A DNA stretch of 64,000 nucleotides from NCBI GenBank assembly GCA_019747875.1, contig JAIEQI010000017.1, positions 26,663 through 90,662 of the forward strand, given 5' to 3'. Positions 45,648 through 54,047 of the stretch are shown here, one piece after another; the first letter of the stretch is position 1, and the number at the start of each line of letters is the position of its first letter. Both the position numbers and the translations under genes were made by a program. The notes below the pieces were generated by a model, which saw nothing but the letters and a program-made list of their open reading frames with translations, did no database searches and was not told the origin of the DNA. Source of the DNA: Candidatus Obscuribacterales bacterium (lineage in GTDB: Bacteria > Cyanobacteriota > Vampirovibrionia > Obscuribacterales > Obscuribacteraceae).

Positions 45648-45664
45648 CACGAGATGAGCTCGTG
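45648..45664. promoter_or_regulatory. Inverted repeat upstream of the ferredoxin gene
   Basis: CACGAG-ATGAG-CTCGTG, 61 bases upstream of ATG 45725. A possible operator, or a short hairpin in the leader. Confidence 0.35.
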
Positions 45665-45724
45665 ATTTAGTGGTAAATAGCCTGTACTTTTGTTACCAAT
45701 TGAGAACTGTAGAAGGAGACGTTA

Positions 45725-45949
45725 ATGGCATACACAATCGTTGCTGATGTTTGCGAAGGCATTGCAGATTGTATTCCCGTTTGTCCAGTAGAGTGCATCC
45801 ACTGGGCAGAAGGAAAAACAAACGCCAAGGGCACCAAGTACACGTATATCGATGATGCAACATGCATCGATTGCGGAGCCTGCTTGTCAGTATGCCCAAT
45901 TGAAGGAGCCATTCTTGATGAATGGAAACCTGAACTGCAGAAGCCCTAA
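45725..45949 (+). CDS. 4Fe-4S ferredoxin
   Basis: A 74-residue electron carrier. The first cluster segment is VCEGIADCIPVCPVECI and the second is TCIDCGACLSVCPIEGAI. The Cx5Cx3CPx2C spacing of the first differs from the classic CxxCxxCxxxCP. I know it from a ferredoxin family widespread in cyanobacteria. ATG 45725 follows AGAAGGAGA. A terminator follows directly. Confidence 0.93.
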   Translation: MAYTIVADVCEGIADCIPVCPVECIHWAEGKTNAKGTKYTYIDDATCIDCGACLSVCPIEGAILDEWKPELQKP

Positions 45950-45973
45950 GCACTTATAATTAAGTACTTGCGG

Positions 45974-46009
45974 AGGTGCCATCATATTTGGTGGCGCCTT
46001 CTTTTTTTT
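45974..46009 (+). terminator. Intrinsic terminator of the ferredoxin gene
   Basis: AGGTGCC and GGCGCCT pair (one G-T) with a 12-base loop, followed by CTTTTTTTT. Confidence 0.8.
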
Positions 46010-46120
46010 CGCCCTGTTCGCCTCCACGAGCGCGCTTTCAAGGGTCCCAAATTCTCCAGAATCCATCTCCGAGATCCCGTAGCCCAGCAACTGACGAGAA
46101 GTCGCAGCTCGACTAGTCGC

Positions 46121-46831
46121 TTAAATTGATACAGGCCAGAACTTGTCAGCTAGCTGCCTGCAGTGTTCCATGCGCTTTTCTAGTTCTACGCGTAACTCTT
46201 CCTGTTCTGCATCATCGGCCCCCTTGGGCACATGAAGCGGCTCCCCGAAGATGTAAACAATGGGGGTGGACCACCAGGGCGCCATGAAGTTATCCCATGA
46301 AGGCATCCACCAGGTCGATCGCGCAGAACAAACAAAGGGCAAAATAGGCACCTGCGTCATCTCAGCCATTCTTATGACTCCAGATTTGACGGTGAATTTG
46401 GGTCCACGCGGTCCGTCCACCATGAAAACCAGGTCCTGACCGTCTTTAACAGCGTCGATCAGTTCAAGCGCTCCGCGAACAGCTCCCTGCTTTGATGAGC
46501 CGCGAGCGATGGAAAAGCCCATCCCTTTGGCACCGCGGGCAATCATCTCGCCATCTCGACTGGGGCTGATCAAGATTGTCAATCGCTTTCTTGGTCTCAA
46601 ACCAAGCGTCCCCACCATTCGACCATGGTAGATGGACCAGATAAGCGGTTTGCGATCGGCATTTTCTTGTAACAGAACTGCAGCCCCAGGCGCAAAGATT
46701 TTAATAATCCTGTAGCTGCGGTCCCAGAATGCCAGTCCATCATTACAAACCCATTCCAGAAAATTCATGCGAACTGTGTCCAGCCAAGGAAAGCGGCTAA
46801 GCAATTCGCGGGATTTGAAGAGGCGAGCCAT
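46121..46831 (-). CDS. DUF374 lysophospholipid acyltransferase-like protein
   Basis: A 236-residue protein taking ATG 46831; a TTG at 46891 would add 20 residues. IWSIYHGRMVGTL holds the acyltransferase-like HxxxM/D region, then ISPSRDGEMIARGAKGMGFSIARGSS and MVDGPRGPKFTVKSGV match DUF374. These proteins are related to lipid A/phospholipid acyltransferases, which fits a Gram-negative-type envelope. The substrate is unknown. Confidence 0.85.
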   Translation of the reverse strand: MARLFKSRELLSRFPWLDTVRMNFLEWVCNDGLAFWDRSYRIIKIFAPGAAVLLQENADRKPLIWSIYHGRMVGTLGLRPRKRLTILISPSRDGEMIARGAKGMGFSIARGSSKQGAVRGALELIDAVKDGQDLVFMVDGPRGPKFTVKSGVIRMAEMTQVPILPFVCSARSTWWMPSWDNFMAPWWSTPIVYIFGEPLHVPKGADDAEQEELRVELEKRMEHCRQLADKFWPVSI

Positions 46832-46961
46832 CGATTCTAAGCTCTCTTTTATGTTACATGACAAGCCTGCAACTGTTGCACCAGAAGGCAAGTAGCGGCC
46901 CGAACGTGATATTATTTACCACTACCTAAGAGTAAGCAAGATATCAAATGGAACTATAGGC

Positions 46962-47231
46962 ATGTCGTTAGAAGTACAAAAAAAGCAAACAGTCGTTGAC
47001 ACCCACAAGGTGCACGCAAAGGATACCGGCTCTCCAGAAGTGCAAGTCGCGCTTCTCACCGAAAGAATCAATCAGCTCACAGAGCATCTGCGCACGCACA
47101 AGAAAGATTTCCACAGCAGACGCGGTCTATTAATGATGGTTGGGAAGAGGCGCAGACTTCTGCAGTACCTCAGCCGCGAAGATAACGCCCGTTACCGTGG
47201 ACTAATCGAAAAGCTGGGCTTGAGACGCTAA
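46962..47231 (+). CDS. rpsO: 30S ribosomal protein S15
   Basis: An 89-residue protein with the usual S15 features: [26 protein letters not shown] and [12 protein letters not shown], ending RRRLLQYL and [16 protein letters not shown] 46962. It precedes pnp, as in many bacteria, with a terminator in between. Confidence 0.97.
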   Translation: MSLEVQKKQTVVDTHKVHAKDTGSPEVQVALLTERINQLTEHLRTHKKDFHSRRGLLMMVGKRRRLLQYLSREDNARYRGLIEKLGLRR

Positions 47232-47238
47232 TTAAACG

Positions 47239-47271
47239 GCAGGCGAGTAATCTTACCGCCTGCTTTTTTTT
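47239..47271 (+). terminator. Intrinsic terminator between rpsO and pnp
   Basis: GCAGGCG and CGCCTGC with an inner GTAA/TTAC extension, followed by eight T. It would let only part of the transcription pass into pnp, as known for E. coli rpsO-pnp. Confidence 0.85.
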
Positions 47272-47401
47272 GTCGCAGTTACAGCTAGTCAATCTTTGCT
47301 GGGCTTTTCCCGGTTGAAGATTAGCGACAGACATGCGCCGATTTAGGTGCTGCCTGTCAGCAGAACAGAACTTAGAAGAAAAAGAAGAGAATAGGTGAAA
47401 G

Positions 47402-49564
47402 ATGTCAACAGATATAGAAGTTCAGCACATGGCTCCAACCCGGTCGTTTTCATTTGATGTCGACGGCAAAGAAGTACAGTTCATGACGGGCAGGCTTGCT
47501 CGCCAGGCTAACGGTGCAGTAGAAGTCCGTTGCGGCGAGACAATGCTCCTGGTGAGCGCCACTGCAGCTAAGAACCCACGCGATGGCATCGATTACTTTC
47601 CGCTGCTAGTTGACTTCGAAGAAAAGCTCTATTCAGTAGGACGCGTGCCCGGAAGTTTCACACGTCGAGAGGGCAAGCTCTCCGATAAAGCGGTACTGGT
47701 TAGCCGCCTCATCGATAGACCCCTGCGTCCGCTTTTCAACTACAACTATCGCAACGACGTAATGGTTGTCGCTACTTGTATGAGCGCGGACCAGGAGAAT
47801 CCTCCAGACACCTTAGCTATCGTCGGTGCATCGGTGGCTCTCATGGTCGCCGGTCTTCCATTCAACGGACCTGTCGGAGCGGTTCGAGTTGGACGTGTCG
47901 AAGGTCGCTTCATTGCTAACCCGACATACGAGCAAATGGCTGTATCAGACCTCGATCTGGTCGTCGCCGGCACTGAGAACTCAATCATGATGGTCGAAGC
48001 CGGCGCTTTGATCGTTTCTGAGCGAGACATGCTTGCAGCCATTGACTATGCTCACAATCAAATCAAGCGCCAGTGCGAAGCGCAACGCAACTTCGTGCAA
48101 GAGCTCGGCATCGAAAAACAGACATTCGAGGGCGCGCCGAAGAACGAAGAGCTTGATCGCATCATTCGCGAACATGCAACGGAAAAATTAAAAGCCTCGA
48201 TGGACGGCGTCACAAGCAAATCAGTTCGCGCCGGATTCTTGGATGAAGCACGAGCCGCTATAGACGCTGCAATTGCTGAGCTGCCTGAAGACCATCCACT
48301 GCGACAAGAGGCGAAGCTCCCAATCGCAGCTTATATGGAAGAATACGAAGCAGAACTGATGCGCGCACAAGTGCTTGAAACAGGTAAGCGCGCTGATGGC
48401 AGACGCTGCGATGAAATCAGACCGATAACGGTCGAAGTCGGAATCTTGCCCCGCACACACGGCACAGGACTCTTCACCCGAGGCACTACACAAGCGCTTT
48501 CAGTGACTACGCTGGGAACGCCATCTGATGCTCAAAAGTTGGACGGCATCGACCCGCAAAAAGAACGTCGTTACATGCACCACTATAACTTCCCGAGCTA
48601 CTCGGTCGGCGAAGTCAGACCAAACAGAGGTCCAGGACGCCGCGAAATCGGGCACGGCGCGCTAGCCGAGCGCGCGATTCTCGCCGTATTGCCGGATCCG
48701 AATGATTTCCCTTACGTCATTCGTGTCGTTTCGGAAGTTCTTGAATCTAACGGTTCCACCAGCATGGCTTCAACCTGCGGTTCATGCCTGTCCCTAATGG
48801 ATGCTGGCGTCCCGTTGAAAGCAACCGTCGCCGGTATCGCAATGGGTCTGATTCTCGAAGGCGACCGTTTTGCAATATTGTCCGATATTCAAGGTCTGGA
48901 AGATTTCCTCGGCGACATGGACTTCAAGGTCACAGGCACGCGCGAAGGCATCACAGCGTTGCAGATGGACATCAAGATCGAAGGTATTTCACTCGATATC
49001 ATGAAGGTTGCGCTCGAGCAAGCTCGCCGCGGCCGTATGCATATTATGGATAAGATGGAAGCTGTGATTCCGAAACCGAGAACTGAACTCTCGAAATGGG
49101 CACCACGCATTATCACTATTCATATTGATCCGGACGATATCGGCACAGTTATCGGACCTGGCGGTAAGATGATCCGTAAGATTATCGAAGAAACAGGCGC
49201 AACCATCGACATCGAGGACGACGGAACAGTCAGAATCGGATCAGTCGAAGCTGCAGGCGGGGAAGCCGCTCGCGACACGATTATCCGCTTGCTCAAACGA
49301 ATTACTGTGGGCGAACTCTACGCAGGACGTGTAACTAGAATCATTCCGGTTGGCGCATTCGTCGAAGTGCTTCCTGGAAAGGAAGGAATGGTACACATCT
49401 CCCAGCTGGAAAATCGCCGCGTAGAGAAGGTCGAAGACGTTGTAGCCGTTGGTCAAAGAGTGATTGTGAAAGTCAAAGAAATCGACGATCGCGGACGCGT
49501 TAATTTGACCATTAAAGGTGTCAGCGCTGAAGAAAAGGCACAAATGGAAAACGGCAGTAAGTAA
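47402..49564 (+). CDS. pnp: Polynucleotide phosphorylase
   Basis: A 720-residue phosphorolytic 3'-5' exoribonuclease. Two RNase PH domains (about 10-230 and 320-550; FFPLLVDFEEKLYSVGRVPGSF, and EVRPNRGPGRREIGHGALAERA cited by position) flank a helical linker. A KH domain (GPGGKMIRKIIEETGATIDIEDDG) at about 575-640 and an S1 domain (VGELYAGRVTRIIPVGAFVEVLPGKEGMVH) at about 645-715 follow. All complete. ATG 47402 with AGGTG. Confidence 0.97.
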   Translation: MSTDIEVQHMAPTRSFSFDVDGKEVQFMTGRLARQANGAVEVRCGETMLLVSATAAKNPRDGIDYFPLLVDFEEKLYSVGRVPGSFTRREGKLSDKAVLVSRLIDRPLRPLFNYNYRNDVMVVATCMSADQENPPDTLAIVGASVALMVAGLPFNGPVGAVRVGRVEGRFIANPTYEQMAVSDLDLVVAGTENSIMMVEAGALIVSERDMLAAIDYAHNQIKRQCEAQRNFVQELGIEKQTFEGAPKNEELDRIIREHATEKLKASMDGVTSKSVRAGFLDEARAAIDAAIAELPEDHPLRQEAKLPIAAYMEEYEAELMRAQVLETGKRADGRRCDEIRPITVEVGILPRTHGTGLFTRGTTQALSVTTLGTPSDAQKLDGIDPQKERRYMHHYNFPSYSVGEVRPNRGPGRREIGHGALAERAILAVLPDPNDFPYVIRVVSEVLESNGSTSMASTCGSCLSLMDAGVPLKATVAGIAMGLILEGDRFAILSDIQGLEDFLGDMDFKVTGTREGITALQMDIKIEGISLDIMKVALEQARRGRMHIMDKMEAVIPKPRTELSKWAPRIITIHIDPDDIGTVIGPGGKMIRKIIEETGATIDIEDDGTVRIGSVEAAGGEAARDTIIRLLKRITVGELYAGRVTRIIPVGAFVEVLPGKEGMVHISQLENRRVEKVEDVVAVGQRVIVKVKEIDDRGRVNLTIKGVSAEEKAQMENGSK

Positions 49565-49591
49565 TAAATAGCCAAAGCCATCGCCACATTA

Positions 49592-49625
49592 AACGCAGAC
49601 AGCAATCATGAGCGGTCTGCGTTTT
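49592..49625 (+). terminator. Intrinsic terminator of pnp
   Basis: AACGCAGAC and GTCTGCGTT form a 9-bp stem, followed by TTTT. Confidence 0.75.
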
Positions 49626-49773
49626 CGTTAGCTTGGGTCCAAGAAGAAGACTGGTGATTTATGCAGGCGGCAACTGCCAATGTCTGCAAGAAAAAAGCAT
49701 AACGTGATTCTCCCATTGTTAAGAATGCCTGATTTCATTAGATTCAGGTAGAACGGTTCTATGGGGATAAGAA

Positions 49774-50124
49774 ATGGACGCGGAATCTGGAGCTCGCCAA
49801 CTAACAGATTTGGCCGATAAAGCGCTCAGCACAAATTCATTAGTGGACAAAATGGACTTCCATCAACAGCTAATGTCTGAATGGAACAAGCTTTCTTGCG
49901 ATGATAAGAAAGCAGTCGGTAAGGTTCTTGAACGGGAACGTGAACCGAGTTTGAAGGACGATAAAGTCTATGCAACTTTCGAGCTCAAGAATGGCGAAAT
50001 GACGAATCTGTCCTTCGGCAAAAAGGTCCGGGTTGCCAACGATTTCCCCTTTGGCCAGAAAGTGCCAATCCATGAGCAGCTTCGACTCTCGAACCCCTTT
50101 GAAGGATGCGAGAAGAAGAAATAG
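49774..50124 (+). CDS. Hypothetical protein
   Basis: A 116-residue soluble protein of no recognised family. Helical N-terminus (ARQLTDLADKALS), then ELKNGEMTNLSFGKKVRV and a charged tail. GGGGATAAG precedes ATG 49774. It has its own terminator. Confidence 0.6.
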   Translation: MDAESGARQLTDLADKALSTNSLVDKMDFHQQLMSEWNKLSCDDKKAVGKVLEREREPSLKDDKVYATFELKNGEMTNLSFGKKVRVANDFPFGQKVPIHEQLRLSNPFEGCEKKK

Positions 50125-50155
50125 CCGCTAAAGCCATTCTGCACAAGAATTCTTG

Positions 50156-50183
50156 AAGGCGCCGCGAAGCTGGCGCCTTTGCT
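50156..50183 (+). terminator. Hairpin after the hypothetical gene
   Basis: AAGGCGCC and GGCGCCTTT form an 8-bp stem with an 8-base loop, but the T run is short. Confidence 0.55.
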
Positions 50184-50190
50184 CTACAAC

Positions 50191-50217
50191 AAAAAAGAGG
50201 GGAATAAGTTCCCCTCT
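50191..50217 (-). terminator. Intrinsic terminator of the HU gene
   Basis: On the minus strand AGAGGGGAA and TTCCCCTCT pair, followed by a T run (the AAAAAA at 50191-50196 on the plus strand). Confidence 0.8.
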
Positions 50218-50246
50218 TGGACTTTGCAAATTGGAGCCTGCAAGAA

Positions 50247-50525
50247 CTACTTGTCTACTCTTTCTTTGAACTCTTTTCCTGCTGAAAAAGCTGGCACTTT
50301 CTTGGCCGGCACCTTGATCTTCTGACCAGGCTTTTGTGGATTGTTTGTTTCGCGGGCCTGACGCTCACGACGCTCGAAAGTACCAAATCCAACGAGGGTA
50401 ACCCGCTCGCCTTTTGCTACTTGCTCTACGACGACGTCTGTAAGTGCGCCCAAAATTTCTTCGACAGCCTTCTTAGTATTGTTCGTGCGACCAGCAATTT
50501 CTGCGGCCAATTCAGCTTTATTCAC
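50247..50525 (-). CDS. hup: HU-family DNA-binding protein
   Basis: A 92-residue nucleoid protein. MNKAELAAEIAGRT, then VTLVGFGTFERRERQAR and the beta-arm NPQKPGQKIKVPAKKVPAFSAGKEF are diagnostic. GTG 50525 follows GGAGGAA. Non-specific DNA bending. The IHF alternative is unlikely. Confidence 0.96.
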   Translation of the reverse strand: MNKAELAAEIAGRTNNTKKAVEEILGALTDVVVEQVAKGERVTLVGFGTFERRERQARETNNPQKPGQKIKVPAKKVPAFSAGKEFKERVDK

Positions 50526-50903
50526 TAGGATTCCTCCAACTCACACAGCCTTAGTAAACCACGTAAGCCGCAAGGATACAGCACCTTGAGGCACGAGACA
50601 AGAGATGGAGCCTTAAAAAGTGGCTCTTCATAACTATTTCGGAACGCGCCAGTTGCAAAGGAGAAACGAAGTGACTCTCTCGAAAAAAAATCTTGAAATA
50701 AGAGAATGAAGCAAAGCGCAGCCACTTTGCAACCACCTTTCCTCGCGTCCCTGCACAAAATTGCCGATTGTGACGTCATGATTTTGGGGGGCATTAACAT
50801 GGCTTGGCTGGGGGTTTTCCCCCTTCTTTTTCAAGCATTTCGTGTGAAATCCCGAAGATTTTGGGAACAAAGTTTCTGTAGAGGACGAGAGCGAGACCGA
50901 CGT

Positions 50904-51317
50904 TTGACTGAAACGGTTCAAGCATCAACGCAAATTGATCCAAAAGATGCGGCCTACGTAGCAGCCAATTCTGCCGAATCAAAAAAAGCAGTCTCGACAA
51001 TCATCCTTGATGTACGGACGGTTACTGTAATCGCTGACTATTTCGTCATCACCGGCGGTCAATCGTCCACTCAAGTGAGAGCAATTGCAGATGCAATTGA
51101 TGATGCTCTCGAAAAACTTGGTTTCAAAGCCAGGTCGATTGAGGGGAAACAAGAAGGCCGATGGGTATTGATGGACTATGGTGATGTCATTGTCCACATT
51201 TTGCAAGATGCGGAGCGAAATAAGTACAAACTAGAGCAATTCTGGAACCACGCCTTAATCGTGGATCGAAAAGAATGGTTCAAAGAGGACGACTTCAATC
51301 CGGCTAAGGAGACATAA
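50904..51317 (+). CDS. rsfS: Ribosomal silencing factor RsfS
   Basis: A 137-residue protein that binds uL14 and blocks subunit joining in starvation. It has ILDVRTVTVIADYFVITGG, VRAIADAIDDALE and VLMDYGDVIVHIL, typical of the YbeB/RsfS family. The frame opens at 50706, but upstream sequence is not family-like. I chose TTG 50904; the true start is uncertain (ATG 50800 is also in frame). Confidence 0.88.
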   Translation: MTETVQASTQIDPKDAAYVAANSAESKKAVSTIILDVRTVTVIADYFVITGGQSSTQVRAIADAIDDALEKLGFKARSIEGKQEGRWVLMDYGDVIVHILQDAERNKYKLEQFWNHALIVDRKEWFKEDDFNPAKET

Positions 51318-51350
51318 GGCGATTTGCCTGTTCAGTATTAGGGGTGCGCT

Positions 51351-52508
51351 ATGAGCTTCAGAACAAGACTTCAAACATTCGTCGAAAATCGCCAGAAGAT
51401 TCAAATCTGGTATGGTATGGGGTGCCACAACACCGTTACCGGACGAGTGTTGAGCGTTGATCACGATCACATCGATATCGAATCTTACTCTCACGAAAGT
51501 GACGGACAGATTCACATCAGACGCATTCTCGTTCCATTACATTTGATACTGCACATCGATATTACTAGCGCAGAAGTCGAAGAAAGTGATACCGAAGAAG
51601 ATATCACCGTCAACTTCGACAAAGACAAGACACAAGTTTCTTCCGGACTCTCTGTAGTCGAATTGCCAGAGCCTCCGCGCGGCTACGCAGTGCGCATCCT
51701 CTCGCAACTAAATTCTTCATATTCCAATCGCTTCTCACGCATGTGCCCCGGACCTGGTGGCATCTACTTCGCCGTCGATGGCAGCGTGTGGCAGATCGAT
51801 TCTTCCGGTCAGATGACAGAGTATGCACGCATCCGCGGCAACACAACAATCTCCGGACTGCGCTTCGATCGCAAGAGCGTTCTATACGTCGCAACCATTC
51901 AAGGCACCGTTTACAAAATCGATCCAAATAAGAGCGGTCGCGTTCTTGCTCAACTCGATGGCAGCCTCACAGGTGGTGGCACATTCCTCTCGGATCTCGT
52001 GCTCACTCAAGCTGACGAGGTAATCGTCTCAAACTTCCCATCAAATACCGGTGGCATCTTCAAAGTTGATCGCTCGGGTGAATACCAGGTGATCGTCGGT
52101 GGAGCCGGACACGGAACACAGGGACTGCTGGTCGATCAAGATGGCAACCTGTGGGGACTGGAACACTCAACCGGTTCAGTAGTTAAGCGCTCACTTGATG
52201 GACGCGAGCTGGCAAGAGTACAAGTTGCCGAACCGGAAGCATTCAACTTCGCAGATGGATTCGATGGCAACCTCAGCATGGACAGCCTTGGCAGAATCTA
52301 TGTAACAGCCGGACGGGCAGGCACTGTATTCAGAGTCAACCGTGACGGACGGGTCGACAGCTTCCTGACCGGACTGGTCAATCCAACAGGCATAAGCTTC
52401 AGCCAAGATGGAACACTCTTCGTACTGGAAGCCGGACGCTCAAGAGTCCTCAGAGTTATCGCTCTCGATAAAGCTGACAGAACTCAATCGGCAACAGCCC
52501 TGAGCTAA
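51351..52508 (+). CDS. Beta-propeller (NHL/SMP-30-like) protein with Sm-like N-terminus
   Basis: A 385-residue protein. The first 70 residues (TGRVLSVDHDHIDIESYS, then RILVPLHLILHIDI) look like a small beta-barrel of the Sm/Lsm kind (inference). From about 110, repeated blades follow, for example GIYFAVDGSVWQIDSSGQ, SVLYVATIQGTVYKIDPN, DGNLWGLEHSTGSVVKRS and GRIYVTAGRAGTVFRVN, about six in all. No signal peptide, so cytosolic. It lies 33 bases after rsfS, so it may be co-transcribed. Function unknown. Confidence 0.75.
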   Translation: MSFRTRLQTFVENRQKIQIWYGMGCHNTVTGRVLSVDHDHIDIESYSHESDGQIHIRRILVPLHLILHIDITSAEVEESDTEEDITVNFDKDKTQVSSGLSVVELPEPPRGYAVRILSQLNSSYSNRFSRMCPGPGGIYFAVDGSVWQIDSSGQMTEYARIRGNTTISGLRFDRKSVLYVATIQGTVYKIDPNKSGRVLAQLDGSLTGGGTFLSDLVLTQADEVIVSNFPSNTGGIFKVDRSGEYQVIVGGAGHGTQGLLVDQDGNLWGLEHSTGSVVKRSLDGRELARVQVAEPEAFNFADGFDGNLSMDSLGRIYVTAGRAGTVFRVNRDGRVDSFLTGLVNPTGISFSQDGTLFVLEAGRSRVLRVIALDKADRTQSATALS

Positions 52509-52530
52509 GGTCTACAGAACAGTTTCTCAA

Positions 52531-52563
52531 AACGGGAGCAGCGCAAGCAGCTCCCGTTTTTTA
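52531..52563 (+). terminator. Intrinsic terminator of the propeller gene
   Basis: AACGGGAGC and GCTCCCGTT form a 9-bp stem, with a run of T after. Confidence 0.85.
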
Positions 52564-52630
52564 TCTACTGGTTAGTGAAATAGTCTTGGCATGGATTGCT
52601 TATTCCGTCCCTTAACTCTCCACCTTGCTG

Positions 52631-53554
52631 TTACATCGTGCCGCCGGTGCCACCACCACCACCAGCGAATCCAGCGCCGGGAGTTGGAGATAGACCTCCG
52701 CCGGCTGGAGTGCTTGATCCAGATGAGGTTCCAGCCATACCCGGACCGGCAACCGTACCGGGCGCGTTGCCTGTAATTGACCAGGTTCCAAAGTTCTGCG
52801 TGCCATCGGATGAAGTGCCGCTGAACGTTCTCTGGGTGCTGAAGGCGCCTCCGTTCCAAGTACTGCTGGTAGTTGACGACTGATCAGTATTTCCGGTACC
52901 GTTCGTTCCGCTGCCGTTCGTTCCGCCGCCGTTGGTTGTGCCACCACGGCTTGAGAAGTCTCTCTGCGCAACAAAGTTCGCTCCTTGACGGCGAAGAACC
53001 GTGTTCGAACTTTCATTGACTCTGCGGCCCGGTGGAAATGGAGCGCCAACAACTGGTCCTGACGTACCATTGGTTCTCAATGTGGTGAAGGTTTGTCCAC
53101 CGAAGCCACCAAAGAAGGTGTCATTCGGCCCGATACTCGGACCAAGGCCTATGCCGGCATCATTTGAGTCAATACCAGCGAGTCCACCGCCAAACAATCC
53201 GGTGCCAAACGGTCCACCAAGTCCACCAAAGCCAAAGCCACCACCGCCGAATCCGCCAACACCAACCCCCTGGGTGCCACTGAATAATTGCGGTTGAGAG
53301 CCGTTGAAATTATTGTTGCCAAGCTCTGATGGAATCGAAGTCAGTGCCGTCTGTTTTGCTTTCGATAAATTGGATTCGTCGTATGCTCTGCGCATATCAT
53401 TGGCCAGTGTATCTAATGACCGGCTGAAAGCATCGAACCGGCGAGCGAAATCGTCGCTCGCTCTTTGTCTAATAAATTCTTGCGCCTGCGTGCTTTGAAA
53501 AGCAAACAAGGAAAGAGCGATAGCTAGAAGCGCTCTGTCGTATCCTATCTTCAT
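52631..53554 (-). CDS. Glycine-rich secreted protein
   Basis: A 307-residue protein. ATG 53554 follows GAGGATAG; a longer frame reaches 53641. A signal peptide (ALLAIALSLFAFQSTQAQ) precedes a short helical region (FARRFDAFSRSLDTLANDMRRAYD). The rest is Gly/Asn/Ser/Thr-rich low complexity, with Gly-Phe clusters (VGGFGGGGFGFGGLGGPFG) and Thr-Asn-Gly repeats. Probably a surface or extracellular structural protein. Confidence 0.7.
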   Translation of the reverse strand: MKIGYDRALLAIALSLFAFQSTQAQEFIRQRASDDFARRFDAFSRSLDTLANDMRRAYDESNLSKAKQTALTSIPSELGNNNFNGSQPQLFSGTQGVGVGGFGGGGFGFGGLGGPFGTGLFGGGLAGIDSNDAGIGLGPSIGPNDTFFGGFGGQTFTTLRTNGTSGPVVGAPFPPGRRVNESSNTVLRRQGANFVAQRDFSSRGGTTNGGGTNGSGTNGTGNTDQSSTTSSTWNGGAFSTQRTFSGTSSDGTQNFGTWSITGNAPGTVAGPGMAGTSSGSSTPAGGGLSPTPGAGFAGGGGGTGGTM

Positions 53555-54047
53555 ATATTCTATCCTCTTCGGGAATGTGCAGACGAGGAGACGCATGGAA
53601 AGCGATTCAGAGCCCATCTTTATTCTTAATTCTCTATACAACAGTAGAAATGTCGGGCACCAACTGCGGTGCGAATGATATTTCCGGCGAATTGCAGTCT
53701 AAAAGAATCAGGTCGATGCAAATTTCGGACTTCACCGAACAGCCTATAGAGAGCATATTGGGTTTAGAGCTATTGACCACAAAGAGAATGAGCAACTTGA
53801 TCGCAAAAATTACACAATAGTGGGAACAAAAATATGGTCTCGGCTCTCCGCTCCGCGACAAAGAAACTTTAGCGGACTGGAGGTCAGCGTCGCGTACTTA
53901 AAATAACGTCCGCTCTCCTGAGTACGAATCTACGACGTTAGAGTCTATCTGAGTTGCAGAAACATTATAGAGGCGACGCATGGCGTCGCCTCTACACAAA
54001 CATTGACAGCAAGCAAACAAGAAACTCAAAACCAGGACGACGGTGAT
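53555..54047. other. Intergenic region with a perfect hairpin
   Basis: These 493 bases hold no gene I can support; short frames on both strands lack ribosome binding sites and motifs. The only strong element is the palindrome at 53968-53994. Confidence 0.5.
53968..53994. repeat. Palindromic repeat of the GCGACGC family
   Basis: TAGAGGCGACGC-ATG-GCGTCGCCTCTA is a perfect 12-bp stem with a 3-base loop. A related sequence is at 60033-60085. It sits 54 bases past the stop of the acyl-CoA synthetase gene (minus strand) and could also act as a terminator or mRNA stabiliser. Confidence 0.7.

Noticed and set aside
50706..50903. Longer N-terminus for RsfS
   Set aside because: The upstream residues are not family-like and the family length is about 110-140 residues, although ATG 50800 cannot be excluded.
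53575..53861. Short frames on both strands in the 493-bp intergenic region
   Set aside because: Neither has a ribosome binding site or a protein-like pattern, and they overlap each other.
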